From Owenia fusiformis (taxonomy: Eukaryota > Annelida > Polychaeta > Sabellida > Oweniidae), in assembly GCA_903813345.2 (NCBI GenBank), contig CAIIXF020000006.1, positions 16,868,348-16,932,347 on the forward strand: 64,000 bases of DNA. Direction: 5' to 3'. This document shows, piece after piece, positions 25,201-40,200 of the stretch. The position numbers and the translations under genes are program-made. The first letter of the stretch is position 1; the number at the start of each line of letters is the position of its first letter. The notes under the pieces were generated by a model. It did not search any database, had not been told where the DNA came from, and saw nothing but the letters and a program-made list of their open reading frames with translations.

Positions 25201-28200
25201 TTTATCCATCATTGAGGTGATATTCAAGACTTCAATGTGGCAACTCTTTCTTCCAGCAATTTCCGGTTGTATCCTTCTCATCTCTGGATTCCATGCACAT
25301 AATTTACATTTTCTACCAGAGGGTGTACAGAAAAAGAAGCGATGTAAACGCCAAATTGTTTTGTTAATTTTTTCCATGCTTGCCTGCATAGCAATGGTAT
25401 GTGTTCATGTGAGTGGTTTGTTTCTAGATAATGACATTCATGAATATGGGATCTCTTGTGATGAGGACTATATTAGATATTTTGATTATACATGTGAACT
25501 TGAAAAGACTGCTGATGGATCTGACTTCATAACACATGCTTATCTAAGTCATGAGAATCTAAATTATAAACAAGTGATCCATTTATGTATTGTGGTTTTA
25601 GGAGGACTACACATTATGTGTCTCTTTTATGCAGTCAATGCAGGTGTTTCATTTTGGAAGAAAAATGAAGCAAAATTCAATCTAAAGGAGAGTGAACAAA
25701 TATGAGGTCCAAGGGTGTAGCCAGGTTTCAGTCAGGGGGGGTGCGATTATGGCATAAACAAGCCAAAATTTTAAGATTTATCTTGAATTTTACAAAATTT
25801 GATGCAACTTCCTTCAAAGTTGAGCTAGAGGCTTCAAATAAAAAGCATTTTAAAGCTCTTTTCTTCTGCTATCTCAGGTTTATATTTGTATTGGTTATGG
25901 GGGAGGTCGCACCCCCTCCCGCCTGGTTACGCCTATGAGGTCCTTTTAGGATCTCAATGATACAATACTCTTGTATTCTGCCTTTGATTAAAATGAATCT
26001 AAAAAGCATAGGTGTACTTAAAAACTGTTGACTGTACTATAATCTATTTTGATGATTGATTCAGTGTGTACAATATTCCTAGGACAATATCTTGTATATC
26101 AAAAACTTATCTAAGGTTCAAGATGCAAGTACAATTTTATGGTCTCTAAATTACAATGTCATGTACAAAGGCTTTGTACATGTAATTTTTGTAATTTTTT
26201 GACACAGTATTAAAATATATAGGGTGATGAAGACTGAAGTAACACTGTATAGTCTACATGTACATGTATATTCTATAAATAAATAGATGTCATGATGAGT
26301 TACAAGCTCAGTTACAAGAGTTATCTTTATTTTTATATTGTACTTCTACTTGATTTGGCGCTACTTATTTTTGATGATTTGCTGTTTTGAATATTTGCTT
26401 TATCTGAGTGTTTTGGTCTGCACATAAACATGAATACATCATATCAATTAGAAATTTAAAAGTATTTTATTCTCAAGAAATAGTTAGATGGCACAAGCAA
26501 TAACAATCCATTCCAGTTTACCAGACCCCCTCTTGATTTATAACAAAACAAAAAAAATATTGACTTTTGCATGCTGGTGATGTTGTGGCTTTTTTAATTT
26601 ATCTCACAGTGTATCAATGAAGAAAAATCATTTCACCATATTGTTCACCTAATCATTTTGTGATTTGTTTGTAAACTTCCTTTTGAAAAATTAATTCTTG
26701 CAGATTTGTTGAATTTTCCTGATTACCAGGCATGAAGATGGCCACCCAAAAGTAATCCAATTAGTCATTTCCCTTGAATCATGATGACAAGATTTATCTA
26801 ATTACTTCCAAAATGATTGCCAGAAAACAAAATCGACACCCAAAGTTATTCAGGTCTAGAACGTGATATCTTCTATCATGTGTACTGATTTTAAGAAATA
26901 ACTGTTTAACTTACATTTTATCGACAGTTGGTTGGCGGCTTAAGAAATCTGAGATCTTTTCAAGGACTAGTTTTCTGTCAGGCATGTTGGCAAAGAGGTA
27001 GTTGATCTGAAAAGGATGTATGCAAATATGTAACATGTTGAAACATATGGTTGAAGTATTTGTACACAATCAAATAAATTTGAGAACAAAAAAGAAAAAA
27101 ACTTTCTCTTGGATATTAAATCTGAATTGTTAGGCACAAGCTTGATATCTCACATGATCATAAACATAAATATCTGTGACAGCAAAATACAGGTTTCATG
27201 ATCCAGCTTCCTTTCACAAATGCAAAAGTTGGGTGTCAAAATACACAATCCATGTCATGTCAGTGACATGACGTCACATATACGACGTCAGGTCCATCAT
27301 TTGTACCTTTGTTCAATTTAACTGGGAGAAAATTATTTGCACCTTCTTTGATTGTGTCTGTGTTTTCTAACACTTATAACTTTTGAATTCATTTTAGATG
27401 GTTCCAATTCATACAACCATACAGGAGTTGTGATCTCATTTTTTTAAATTGTGATTACTCTATATCCATCATGTACGAGACATGTACACATGTAACATGT
27501 AAAAAATACGAGGTTGTAAGTCTAAACAAGGTCAAGGGTTAACCAGATTGCCCCCATCTCGATTTTCCAAAATTTTATTTTATAAAAGTTTATTGAAATA
27601 AAATAATAAAATGAGATATCTCTTACCTTTCCCTTGGTTGTGACAAGTAGGGAGTTAGGGAGAACATTACCAGAGGACATCCCTGTCTTTTCGACCACAG
27701 AAATCTCCCTCATTGGTATCACTATGGCAACTAGACTCTTGACCTAATAAATATGAAAAATGTCACTCGTAAATGGCTGCAATAGGGTAATAACACAATA
27801 ACAATTTGTTACATATGCTGACTTCTGATGCTGATCACAAAATATGGTGGCTAGAACAAAGTCACCACTTCTTGGTGATACAATACAAAATAAATTCTTT
27901 AGGATAGAGCATGGAATTACAGAGTAAGTCCATGGACATAGCAACTTAACTTAATACTTACCCTACTTGCAAAACAGAGGTAGTGAGATGAGATGTATAT
28001 TCTACCCCACACATGTTGTTTATTATAAGGGGTCCACAACGTACATTCAACATCCCCGTCTAGCTTCTCATTGGCTGGCAGACGGAATATACTCCTGTAA
28101 GCTTCACTTCGAGCCCTTGCATCTAGATCTCTCTTTAGATATGACATCTTTCTCTTTTTCCTAGATACATTAATCAATAAAATAAATGACTAATATTCAA

Positions 28201-31200
28201 ATTATTCTCAACAACATGTATCCTATCAAAACAGAGATTTCATTTAAATTTCTGACAATGTGCAAAACATGAAAACAGCTTGCAACTGGCACTTTTGGAA
28301 ATTATGACTCAAACATACAAAAAACAGTTACATCCCATTATATTTTGGCATTTTTTGTAATAACAACCAGAGAAAATCACCTATTGCTGGCTGCAAATGA
28401 CCCCCCTTGACATGATGTTTAGGGTTTTAGGATTGGGTTTGATCCTTTGTTTGAAATGACTTACTTTATTTGAGTCGATGCATTGTTAAACGAGACATCA
28501 GCCTCAAACGTTTCATCAGACATCAAACTGAAAGAAATATTGATTATCATGAAAATGATCTACAATTAAAGAGACCCGTGTACTCAAGTGTCTGCATTGG
28601 CTATATTCAAGTAACAAGATTGGCTATTCAATTGATAAAATTGGATATGTTTAAAATAAGCAAAGAATACAAATATTTTTGAGACGACAAAGTTGATGTT
28701 TACAGAAAGTTAATTAACTTTTAGTAATTGGTAAAATGATAATAAATTGAAGAATCTAAATCCTAAAAAGTCTTTGTCAGTTGACTTACCATTTCATAGC
28801 ATAGTTGGCAAGTTGCTCCATAATGCGGAAGGTTTCTTCAATGTGTACAAACATGGAGAAGCTGAACTGGAAGATAAAGAAATGCTGTGTCTTATACTGA
28901 CAATCATTAACCTGGGAATTGCTAAACAGAAGTTAAGCATAAGGCCTACCTTATGATTAATTTCAAGCTATAGAAATTTTACCTGAGTATCACGCGTTGA
29001 AATATTGATGCTCTCTGGAAATAGTCTGTTAGTTCCTCGCTCCAGTTTCTACAAATTAAGAATTAAAAACGTTTAAACAATCATACAGGGAGAAACTACG
29101 AAATGAAATGACTAGAGCTCATTCTAATTTTTTTTTAAAGTGTGGTTTATTTTTCAAAATAAATTTCACGAGAGGCCCATTTTTAGGCACAAAATGAAAA
29201 TTAATTGTTGGGCTTTGGACCCAACTAAGTGACCTTTGAGGCCAACTCAAACTTACAGTTACATCAGTCCAGCGTATGATGAGTTTGGCCTCCTTTCCCA
29301 TGAGGAATGAGTAGAAACATGCATGATTGACACTGAGGTACAGCCAGCCCTGTCTGGGTACCTTGCCCTTCCAGTAACTGCATGAGTAATCTAGAATCAC
29401 AAAGACAATGCGATTTCTGACTAAGAGTCTGTGATACAAAAGGGAATCCTAGTATGTGATTTGAAATGTTTGAGAGAAAGAAAAGAAAAATGATTTGAAA
29501 ATATGTGATGCACTTTTAAAGTATGTTACTACATGTGTGACATCGAGGCCTTATATGATGATGCATGACAATATTCGGCTTAATCCTATTCTTGTTTTTC
29601 TACACAAATGTCTACAGCTTAACTAAATTAGCTATTAAATGTAAAACAACTTCGTGATTGTTTATAAACAGCTCAATCTATTCCATAAAAATCCAGGTAC
29701 CTGTAACTACTAGTATGTCTAAATCATGTACTATCAAAATCAATATCAATATCAAGGGCAATTTATCAGGTGAACATGTTTTTATAATTTTCATTTCAAC
29801 CTTCTTGCTGTCGAGGGGACACGTATGATCTCTTTTTAAGAGGCTACTAATCTACATGTTCCCAATTCTTTCAATCTGTTTCTCAAATACTATCATGACA
29901 TAATCGGAACTGCCATGAGGCCTCATTCTGAAAATTGAATACATGTAGATGTACAATAAAACCTGTCCGTGTGTCTATGTGGAACACTTTTGGTACCTCT
30001 AAAATGTGTTCCACTTGGGAGGTGTTCAACTTATACATGTAGAGGCTCATTTAACTGTCAGTTGGTTTTAAGAGAGGTATTTCACTTCACAGATTTCTCT
30101 ATACATTTGTATTTTCTGTTTTTAACATTCTTTCTCCCACATTCCAGATTGAAAAAAAAACACATTAACACAGAATAATAATAGAATTTACTTTCTTTTA
30201 AAACATGCATGTGTTATTTTCATTTAAGCAATATTCCCCTAAGCTTCATGAATATTGTACTTGTGAAAGATGCACATATGTTCCTCTAAGCAGAACAAAA
30301 AATTTGTAAGTTACTTAGATTCGTTTAAGGGTTTACTTTAAACAAAAAAACATATAAAACTGAGCTGTCTTAGATCAATACTTATTAATGTGCAATATAT
30401 ACAGAATATCACATCATTTTGAGTGATATCATTTTTATCGCCGAGTTGATATCAAATATCAACACGAGTGAGCGAAGCGAATGAGTGTTGATATTTGATA
30501 TCTACGAGGCGATAAAATGATATCACGAGAAATTATGTGATATTGGGTTTATCCCATGGTTACAATCACATTGTGACGTTCTGATCCAATTTCCAGGACA
30601 TTGGCAGACAATATAAACTAGAAATTAGAATATCAATTGAATATTTGAAACACTTTATTTTAACAATTAAAAGTAAATAACATGATATAATTCGTCATAA
30701 ATACCATTTTTTAATCGATAGTTAGCAGGTAACGATAATTTCCAACAATATTGTGGCGCGAAATGCAAATGTGATATCACACGGATATGCGTGAGATAAA
30801 TGATATCACACGCATATGAGTTTGATAAACGATTTTCTGGAAAATATCACACGGATTTCAAAAATATCAAAAATATCAATAGCTGTTATTGTACAGATAA
30901 CACATTAATCGTGGGATAAATTTTGATAATACCTCTTTGCTCCTTTTATTAACATAGAAATGAGAAACACATTTTTATAATTTTTAGGAACCCTTGATAG
31001 GGAACTTTTTACTGTTGCTTTTTATTGCAACATATTTATCAAATGATTTTTTTCTCCAATAAAAAGCATGGCCACTCAGAATGATCCACCATTACTGTAG
31101 GAGAGATTCAACATGGCAAAATTCACATTCATATTGGTAGTATTCATACTTATGATGTCACTGGGTTTAGAGGCTAAGAAACGGAAGAAAGGCAAAAAGA

Positions 31201-34200
31201 CAAAACCAGATGATCCAGTCTGTAAGAAAAGTGATGTTAAAACTCTCACAGAAAGCCTATCAGTTATGCAAGTTGAGATGATGAAATGTTGTGAGGGCAA
31301 CAAGGGGGAAAATACAGAAAATGTATGCAATCTTGAAGGACTGGTTAAACTTGAGGACTTGGCTGAGATCATTGAAAACCAACATAAAATGAATGCTTCA
31401 CTCAATCAACTTGTAGCTAACAATGCTGTGATAAATGGACGATTTGACAAAATTGATAAATCCTTGGCTGAAAGAAAACCTACAGAGCCAGAAGAGAAAG
31501 GTATGATTTTTGAATTTAAGTCAGCTACCTAGGTTGGGCTAGGTGTCTGTAGTTAACTACCAGTTTCACCACTATGTGCCTAATACAGGTCAGATAACAT
31601 GGCAAACAAATACAATATCTCACTTTGAATTATGATATATTTAAAGTCATGCCAATCAAGATTATTTCTATAGCTAAGTGTAGACTTGCCATACTTACTA
31701 CAAAGGTAATGAAACTCAACTGGAATTGTTTCTCTATTTAACTATTGCTGCTGTCCATCGTTTCAAAACAGACAAGTTCCAAAAATTTTCTATTTCATTC
31801 ATCTCTTATTGCAGAGATCTATCCTAAGGACTGCACTGACGTGCCAGGATACACAGGTGTAAAAGAAATTCAGACAGAAGATGGAAGAAAATTTGATGCT
31901 TATTGCAAAAGAGGATGGCTGTATCTCTCAAGGCGTTTTGACGGGAGTGTGGACTTTTATAAAACATATGCAGAATATCAATCAAGTTTTGGTGATCGTA
32001 ATGGCGAATATTTTCTTGGACTTGATAATTTGGTGAGTGTTCTGAAACAAGGGAGATACACTCTACGAGTTGATTTAAAGATGTGGCCACCAGCTAACAC
32101 TGAAGCCTATGCCCAGTATTCAACATTCCGAGTTGGAGATGCTACTGATGGTTATCGCTTGCACGTTGGAGGTTACACAGGCACTGCAGGGGACTCCTTA
32201 GGTCATTCTACATATCATCAAAATATGAAATTCAGCACGAAAGACAATGACCAAGATACCCATTCAGGAAGTTGTGCACAATTGTACAAAGGAGCTGGTT
32301 GGTACGGAGCATGTCACATTGCTAATCTGTTTGGTAAATACAGCAAAAGCTCTTTGTGTCCAGAATTTGCAGCGTGCATGTCATGGTATCACTGGCCTAA
32401 GAACATAGGGAACCCAAATAATCATTACTATTCCTTCAAAGAAGCAGCTATGAAACTTTACAGACAATAGCCTTTAGCCTTTTGACATAATTTGAAAAGA
32501 AATCAAAAATCATATATATCATATCATATATGAAACTCCATCGCAATTCAAATTGAATCATTTCAAATTACATTTGGAAAATTATTATGTGAATAAATAT
32601 TTGAAAATTGAACCCTACTGGAAATTTGTAGTGCCTTTATATGTATTTTTAGACCTACCAGAGTAATATAAAACATATCAAACACCTGTTGAAATGCACA
32701 GCAATTTTTTCAACACTAATCCACACTACCGTACCACGTGACCACATTTAAAAAGGATACAGGGTACAGTTAAGTTGCAAATGGAGCGGGTATTCTCTAT
32801 CTTTGTCCATTGGGCTTTTCTGGTAATAATAACTTTTTGACCCTGAATAAGTCATTGAAAGTGAAAGCTTAAATCTAAAGTCACATTTGAACTTCTGAGA
32901 ACTTGTAGATGATTTCGAAAAAAATGGTCAATTTGAAGCAAGATGAAAAAAGACCTTTTTAACCTTGAGAATGTCATTAACTGTCAAATCTTTTTTGACC
33001 TTGAGAATGTCTTTTATTTGAAGGTCAAATCTATAGTCAGATTTGAACTGTTGAGAAATCGTAGATGATTTTGAAAAGAAAAATTGGTCAATTTGAAGCA
33101 AGTTGAAAAAATACCTTTTTTCACCATGAGAAGGTCACTGAAGGTCAAATCTGAAATTCTGATAACTTGTAGATGATTTCGAAAAAAATTGGTCAATATG
33201 AAGCAAGTTGAAAAAAGACCTTTTTGACCATGAGAAGGTCATTGAAGGTCAAATCCGAACTTCTGATAACTTGCAGATGATTTTGAAAAAAAATTTGTCA
33301 ATTTGAAGCAAGTTGAAAAGACCCTTTTGAACTTTTTTGACCTTGAAAAAGTCATTGAAGGTCAAATCTTAAATATAAAGTCACATTTGAACTTCTGAAA
33401 ATATGTTGATGATTTTGAAAAAATCGTAACTCTGGGACAATACAATGTGTCAAATTCCTGCCTCTCACATCGTGCTGCATTATTACTTTATCTTCACAAT
33501 GCCTATAAGTACAACGACACAGTTAAAAGTTTAGAATGGACTGAAAGGTAGTATTGTCACAATTAATCGATACATAGAGATATTCATCTCCAAACGTGAT
33601 TCTAACTCTTTAAATTCCTCTTGCATTGTTTTGACTTATTTTAAGGTGAAAAAATATTTTTAAAATTTGATTTTTTATGCCAGTGTATTATACTTTTGAA
33701 TTTCCCCAGAAACATGATTGATGTGGCAAGGGCAGGATTCACCAAAATTAAATGTTGATATAGTACTCTAGTATAGTGTGTACACAAACATACAACACAC
33801 AAAGCTTAATCCCCATATCCTACTTTAATTTTGTTGTATCGAATTTTGTTATATTGAATATGATACTGTATAAGTGGTAATTTGCCTAAACATTTAATTT
33901 GCCTATTGCCTAATTTTTGCCAGGAAATGAATGTCAGAAATTTTCTTAATAATGTTATCCAATGGGAAGTTTCTTGTCATTAGAAAAATTAAAATTATAA
34001 AATTTGACCTTTCGGAAAAAAAATTAACCACTTGGAATAAATAACACTTATACAGTGATTGCAATACACAGAGTATAATTGAACACTGCAAACCTTTATA
34101 GATGCTAACAGCATCGCTGGCAGACACAATTCAACAGCAATTGTGACATTGATGTTAGACTCGGCAAGAGCGACACACAGATACAGAAGAGAAGACAGAA

Positions 34201-37200
34201 GCAAAGATGGAGCTAGCAAGTTCAGCAATAGTGCTGATAGTAATAGCAATCAATGTTAAGGGTTGGTAGATATGACTTTTGTTTTTAACTCAGAAATATT
34301 ATTCTTTGGGAACAAACTAAAATATTCTAAGCACAATTAAATGTATGACAATGGATCCTTACTTATTAAACGAGTGAAATTAAGTGAGTACTTCTACAAA
34401 TCGCCTTTTCATAGCATGTCAAATAAAGCACTATTTTTATCAATGTACAGAAAACCAGAATCCACTACTATATTTTTTCAAATTATTTTGATTATTTCTC
34501 TTGGCATTTTAATGTTTTAGAATTGATCATTTTTTATAAATTCATAATGTACATTTCAACTATATGAATTGGGGAAAAGTCGAGTATTATGTCTGAGATT
34601 TATATACTAGTATTTCAAAGGTATATTATAGAAGACAAATAAATGAAAAAGTTCAAAACAATTAGAATTATAATTTTGATAAATCAGAGGTAACCAGGGT
34701 AAAATCGATGTTCATTTGAATAATTAAATCTATAGACCTTTGAAATGGCTCTTTTGACATGTTTTTGTTAACTGTGTGTTCTCAAGGTATTTTCTTCAGA
34801 ATGTATTCTTCTATCTTCTAGATGTTACTCCTGCGAGTGAAACCTGTAGAAAAGTAGACATAGATAGTTCTACTACCAGCATTACAAATGACCTATCCAA
34901 CTTCAAAACCGAGATCACTTCACATTTGGACGAGATCAGACAGGAAATTGCAGAAATTCAAAGTACATGTGCGAATGATAAAGGTTAGCCTCTGAAATAA
35001 TTATTCAAGTGATACAAGGTGATCAGTTAACACACTAAATCTAATTGGTGGATGCACTAATGATCCATATTTGAGATCCTCAGTGAAGAACTTTAACTTC
35101 ATTGGTTTTTGATTTCATTTTCTGCTTATTTTACATTTAATAATTTTGATAATATTAACAATATCTTTATTCTGTTACGATATGCATGTTTATCAATTTT
35201 TCTCAGGACTCAGAATCTGAAATTGGAAGCTTTCTTATAACCTTTTCGTCATCATAAGGTATCTGGACCAAGTTTTAAGATATAGTGTCCAGAAAGTAGG
35301 TAACCAAACAAGAATATGTTTTCTACCTTTAAAGGGTGACGCATATCGTTTAGCAAATCGAACGCTCGTTTCTGGTGTTGCTCACCGTTTAGTATAAAAG
35401 GCCCGATCCTGGAATAATACTCAAGGGTTCACAGGCTCGAGGTCGTTGTGTCAACACCTCTAACTGTTATATAGCATAAGTATATTATAGATCGTCACAT
35501 ATTTATAAAACGGTGATTTTTATTTTGACAAATCAATTCCACATTTATGGGTGAAGTTTCAGGATCTTCTATTTGTGTATAATAAGGAAAAATTGACATC
35601 TAAATTTCCCCATAACGTAATAGCACACAGCTTGGTATATGAAATATCCTGCAAATGAAACAAAGCAGTTCTAATACAAGGATTTATATTGGCTGTTGTA
35701 CATATTCTTTGAACGCAATCACTCTATGGATAATGTTTTCAAAATCATTATAAACGGATACTTTATCTCAAAGACAATTTCAATAAACTGGATTTTACAA
35801 AACTCCCCTTATTTCTTAAAAATGGACTGATCCAGTCGATTCGCCTGGAGCCGCCATATTGTTTTTATACGGGATGCTTATCGGAACCCTTTAAGCCAAA
35901 TTATTATCTGCAACTTGACTTTAGATTAGGCTTAATAGAGAAATTCAAAAAAATCTTGCCAACTCGAACTCAGGCAGTTCCTTCATTTTCAAATGATAGG
36001 AAACTGTGATTATGTGTGACCAAGGGATCAGTGTATGCACAAAGTGCGTACATACACATATTTTTTTGTTCATTGATGAATGTAATGTATGTGCTTTTTA
36101 GGATGACCTCATTATACCTAAGCATATTGTATCAAAAACCATAATACCGAAAACATGATATTTAAAGTTATGATAATCGTACTTGTAGATTATGAAAATT
36201 ATGATTTCAAGAAAAACATTTCATATTTAATTAGGAAAACCAAATTAGAGAGAGGAGAAACACCAAATTTCAAAGTTGATCTCTTCCAAACCCTCCCCCC
36301 CTCTTTGTTTCAAACCAATTTCTAGTACATCAATACTATATATGTACGTTAACACTCATAAACATATTTCTTACATCTGGGTTATTAATCTTGTTGTGAA
36401 ATAACAAGTAATAACATTAAGGCGAGGAAGAAACTGTAAAAAGAGGCTGTTTAAAAGTTAACCCCTCCCCTCAGTTTAGCACTTATAGAAGAACAATATT
36501 TAAAAGAATAAAATAAAACAAGAAATCAACATTATTTTTGTCTAAGAACCTACCTACGTATAGCATTAGTGACTTCCATCATGGGCTTTCAATCTAGTTG
36601 AAAGCCCATGCTTCCATCATTTGCATATTTATTGTGACAATATGATGAAATGACTCGAGTTTGAAATCAATTGAAGTAAACCCGGAGAGTATAATAAAAC
36701 ACTTGATAGTGCTACTGAATTTCCTGAAAGTATTATATAAAGTGCATGCAACACGCATATTAACAAATAGCGGGACAAAATGTCCAGTTTTATCTCTTGA
36801 AAAATTTAATGTTTTTCTAAAAGAATTTGGATTCCCTTTCGGGAAACAATCGTGATAAGTGCACCTGGTCAAATAAAGCTATTATGCCAACGAGATACAA
36901 CCATCATAGCTTGGGCTGATCAATTGAGGTAACTTTTTCGTAAGTGTTGGTCTTTTTGATAGGATGTGTCATTTCATGTTTTGATTGATTTAAAGAGCGT
37001 ACCAAGGAAGTTGAGGGTACCAGTTGAGGAACAGCAATTCATTCAACATTTAATTCCATCATTTTGGGGAAAAATAAGAGGATATATAGGCAGGCTATTT
37101 AGAATTTTTAATTTCGGATGTTGACTCAGCTATTGAGACTAGCATGATAATGATGAAATATACATTTAATTACATCAATTTAGCTGTTGAGACTGGCATA

Positions 37201-40200
37201 ATAATAATGATAAATTAATTACATCAATTTGGAGAAAATTAAAGCATAGGATATTAAGATGTTGAAATTCGGATATAACCCAAATTGAAATTGAAATTCG
37301 GATATTACCCAAATTACCGATCCTGACTAAATAAACAATAAATTCAACATTTATTTCCATTTTTAATAATTATATCATTGTGGGATCCACAGCAAGTATT
37401 ATTAATCCAAGTGATGACATCCAACATAACTTTAAAATATGAAACTTACAATTGGGATATAGTGAAAAAGAAATATTTTAATGGTAATATAGTAACTAGT
37501 ATCCAATATAAAAAATAAAAGTCACCAAGACTCTGATAAGTCAGAATGTAATCATATTAATGTTATTCAAATGAAAAACTGCCAATGCCATTATCAAATA
37601 ACAAAGCATGGTTATTTTAGCTTAAGCTTCATCTATACAATTCACTGCTTGACTTCTCTTACCAATTGGTTATCAAATAGTAGCACCAACTCATACCTAT
37701 GTCATAGGCATACCCAGTGGATTGGTGATTGGTGCGATCGCACCCCTCCCCCATAATCAATAAAAATATAACCATGAGATAGAAGAAATCTTTTTGGCTA
37801 TCGCACCCCCCCCCCCCTTGACTGAAAGCTGGCTACGCCAGTATCTACATAACTAAATCGAATCTACATGTACGATGTGCCTGGTGCAAAGCCATTCGGT
37901 ATAATGCTTTTTGGTACAATGCGTGTCGGAATGGCATTCGTTACAATGGCTTTCGGTATAAGGTGCATGTAATGTGCTTTTTCAGCAAATCAAGCACTGA
38001 CTGATACCTGCTCATAGTTAGTACTTTCTTATGCTTTTGATTTCATCTTTTTAAATCCACTATTTCTATTTCATAATATGTATCAGTATAGTAGAAAATT
38101 TTATTTTTCTGTTCGTAAATTTGAGAGTATGCACATGCGTACTTTGCGCACACGTAGCTACACCACTGATTATGAAAGGAATAATGGGATTGTTTAATTT
38201 ATCAGCTGGACCTTGGTGGATTTCCACTAACCCATCCACTTACCCACCAGGTACAGGCAACAAATTAAATGATCCCAGCAATCACAGTTGCAAAAAGTTC
38301 TATTTATTTCAGAGATGCCCAAAGACTGCACTGACGTGCCAGAATACACAGGTGTAAAAGAAATTCAGACAGCTGATGGAAGAAAATTTGATGCTTATTG
38401 CAAAAGAGGATGGCTATATCTCTCCAGGCGTTTTGATGGGAGTGTAGACTTTTATAAAACATATGCAGAATATCAATCAGGTTTTGGTGATCGTAATGGC
38501 GAATATTTTCTTGGACTTGATAATTTGGTGAGTGTTCTGAAACAAGGGAGATACACTCTACATGTTGATTTAAAGATGTGGCCACCAGCTAACACTGAAG
38601 CCTATGCCCAGTATTCGACATTCCACGTTGGAGATGCTACTGATGGCTATCGGCTGCGTATTGGGGGCTACACAGGTACTGCAGGGGATTCTTTAGGTAA
38701 TCCCGACTTCCATCAAAATATGAAATTCAGCACAAAAGACAATGACCAAGATACCTGGCATCGAAGCTGTGCGAAAGTGTATAGAGGAGCTGGTTGGTAT
38801 GGAGCATGTCACGTTGCTAATCTGTTTGGTAAATACAACCAAGGGTCTGAGTGTCCAAAATTTGCAGCGTGCATGTCATGGTTTCAATGGCCGGACACCA
38901 TATCGAACAAAGGGAATCATTACTATTCCTTCAAAGAAGCAGATATGAAACTTAAAAGACAATAGATTATTTAATTAACTTTTGCGAAAAAACTTATCAT
39001 ATAATATAAAACCAGATGCATAGCAATTTACATTAATTCATTTCAAATTATATTTGGAGAATTATACTGTCAAGTGACAACATGAATAAATATTTGAAAT
39101 TTTAATCCTACTAGATATTTGCTGTACCTTAATATCATTGTTTCAGACAAACCAGATTCATATAACTCTATACATCTCTAAAAATACACCAATTTGCAAT
39201 TCAGCACTGAATTCAGCGCTGGCATTAATTGATTCAATATCTCCAAAATTTAATGTTGATTCTAAGCATTGAATTCACCATTAGTTAACTCAGTGATTAT
39301 TTAATCAGCACTGAATCAGCACTGATTTAACTTCAATTCCAGCACTTATAAGTTATAAGTTATGATATATTCAATGATGAATTATTAATATGAATGATCA
39401 TTGAACCAATGGATGCTTCATCAATGATTTGAATTGTATGTGACATAACAGCCACATTGAAATGTTGATTCAGCACTTATTTTATGTCACCACCAAGAAA
39501 TTGTGACATATTGTTACGAATGTTGTCCAATTATCTACAGTCATGGAAAATGAAATTAATTTCATTATGGTTTCACCCATAATCCCCTCACCTAATAAAA
39601 TTTTAAATGTTGATTTGATTTGTCTTTCACTTGAATATTACAAAATTAACGCTTTTCGCTAGCAAAACCATAATTTACCCCCTCCCTCTAATGAAACTGA
39701 CTTCGTTATTCAACAACAGTTGAGAATAAGACACCATCCTTCACAGCCATACTGTTTTGTAACCAGTGTTCAGTATTGGTATAAAGCATCTCTAACAAAT
39801 CCTTACACTTCAATCAGATGGTGAAATTTTGCTGTGTTAATGTTTGTCAGTTGCGATCAGTTCCCTAAGGAAAGTGGATGGGTATCACAACAAATATCAA
39901 ATATCATTTTTGGCATCTACCAACAGTGTTTTTCCTAAGGCAAAATACATCACAGGACCACCGGACTGACAGGTTCTACATTTTGGCCAGTCCATACCAA
40001 AACTCATCGGACATTCGGACCTGTAACTTCAGTTTAATCACCGGTCCGTGTGAAAACTAACCAGTCCAAGACTAAGAGAGAAATGAAAGTAACAAATTTT
40101 AGAGCGAATTTCTTGCGAATTCAGTTTCAAATCAGCCCATAATCGCATGTTTTTATACATGTTAAAGGTGACCTACTTAACTGCAAATTATATTGAATTC

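Noticed and set aside
31824-32090. Minus-strand frame in fibrinogen exon A, similar to one in exon B
   Set aside because: Similarity between the two frames comes only from the duplicated sense-strand fibrinogen exons.
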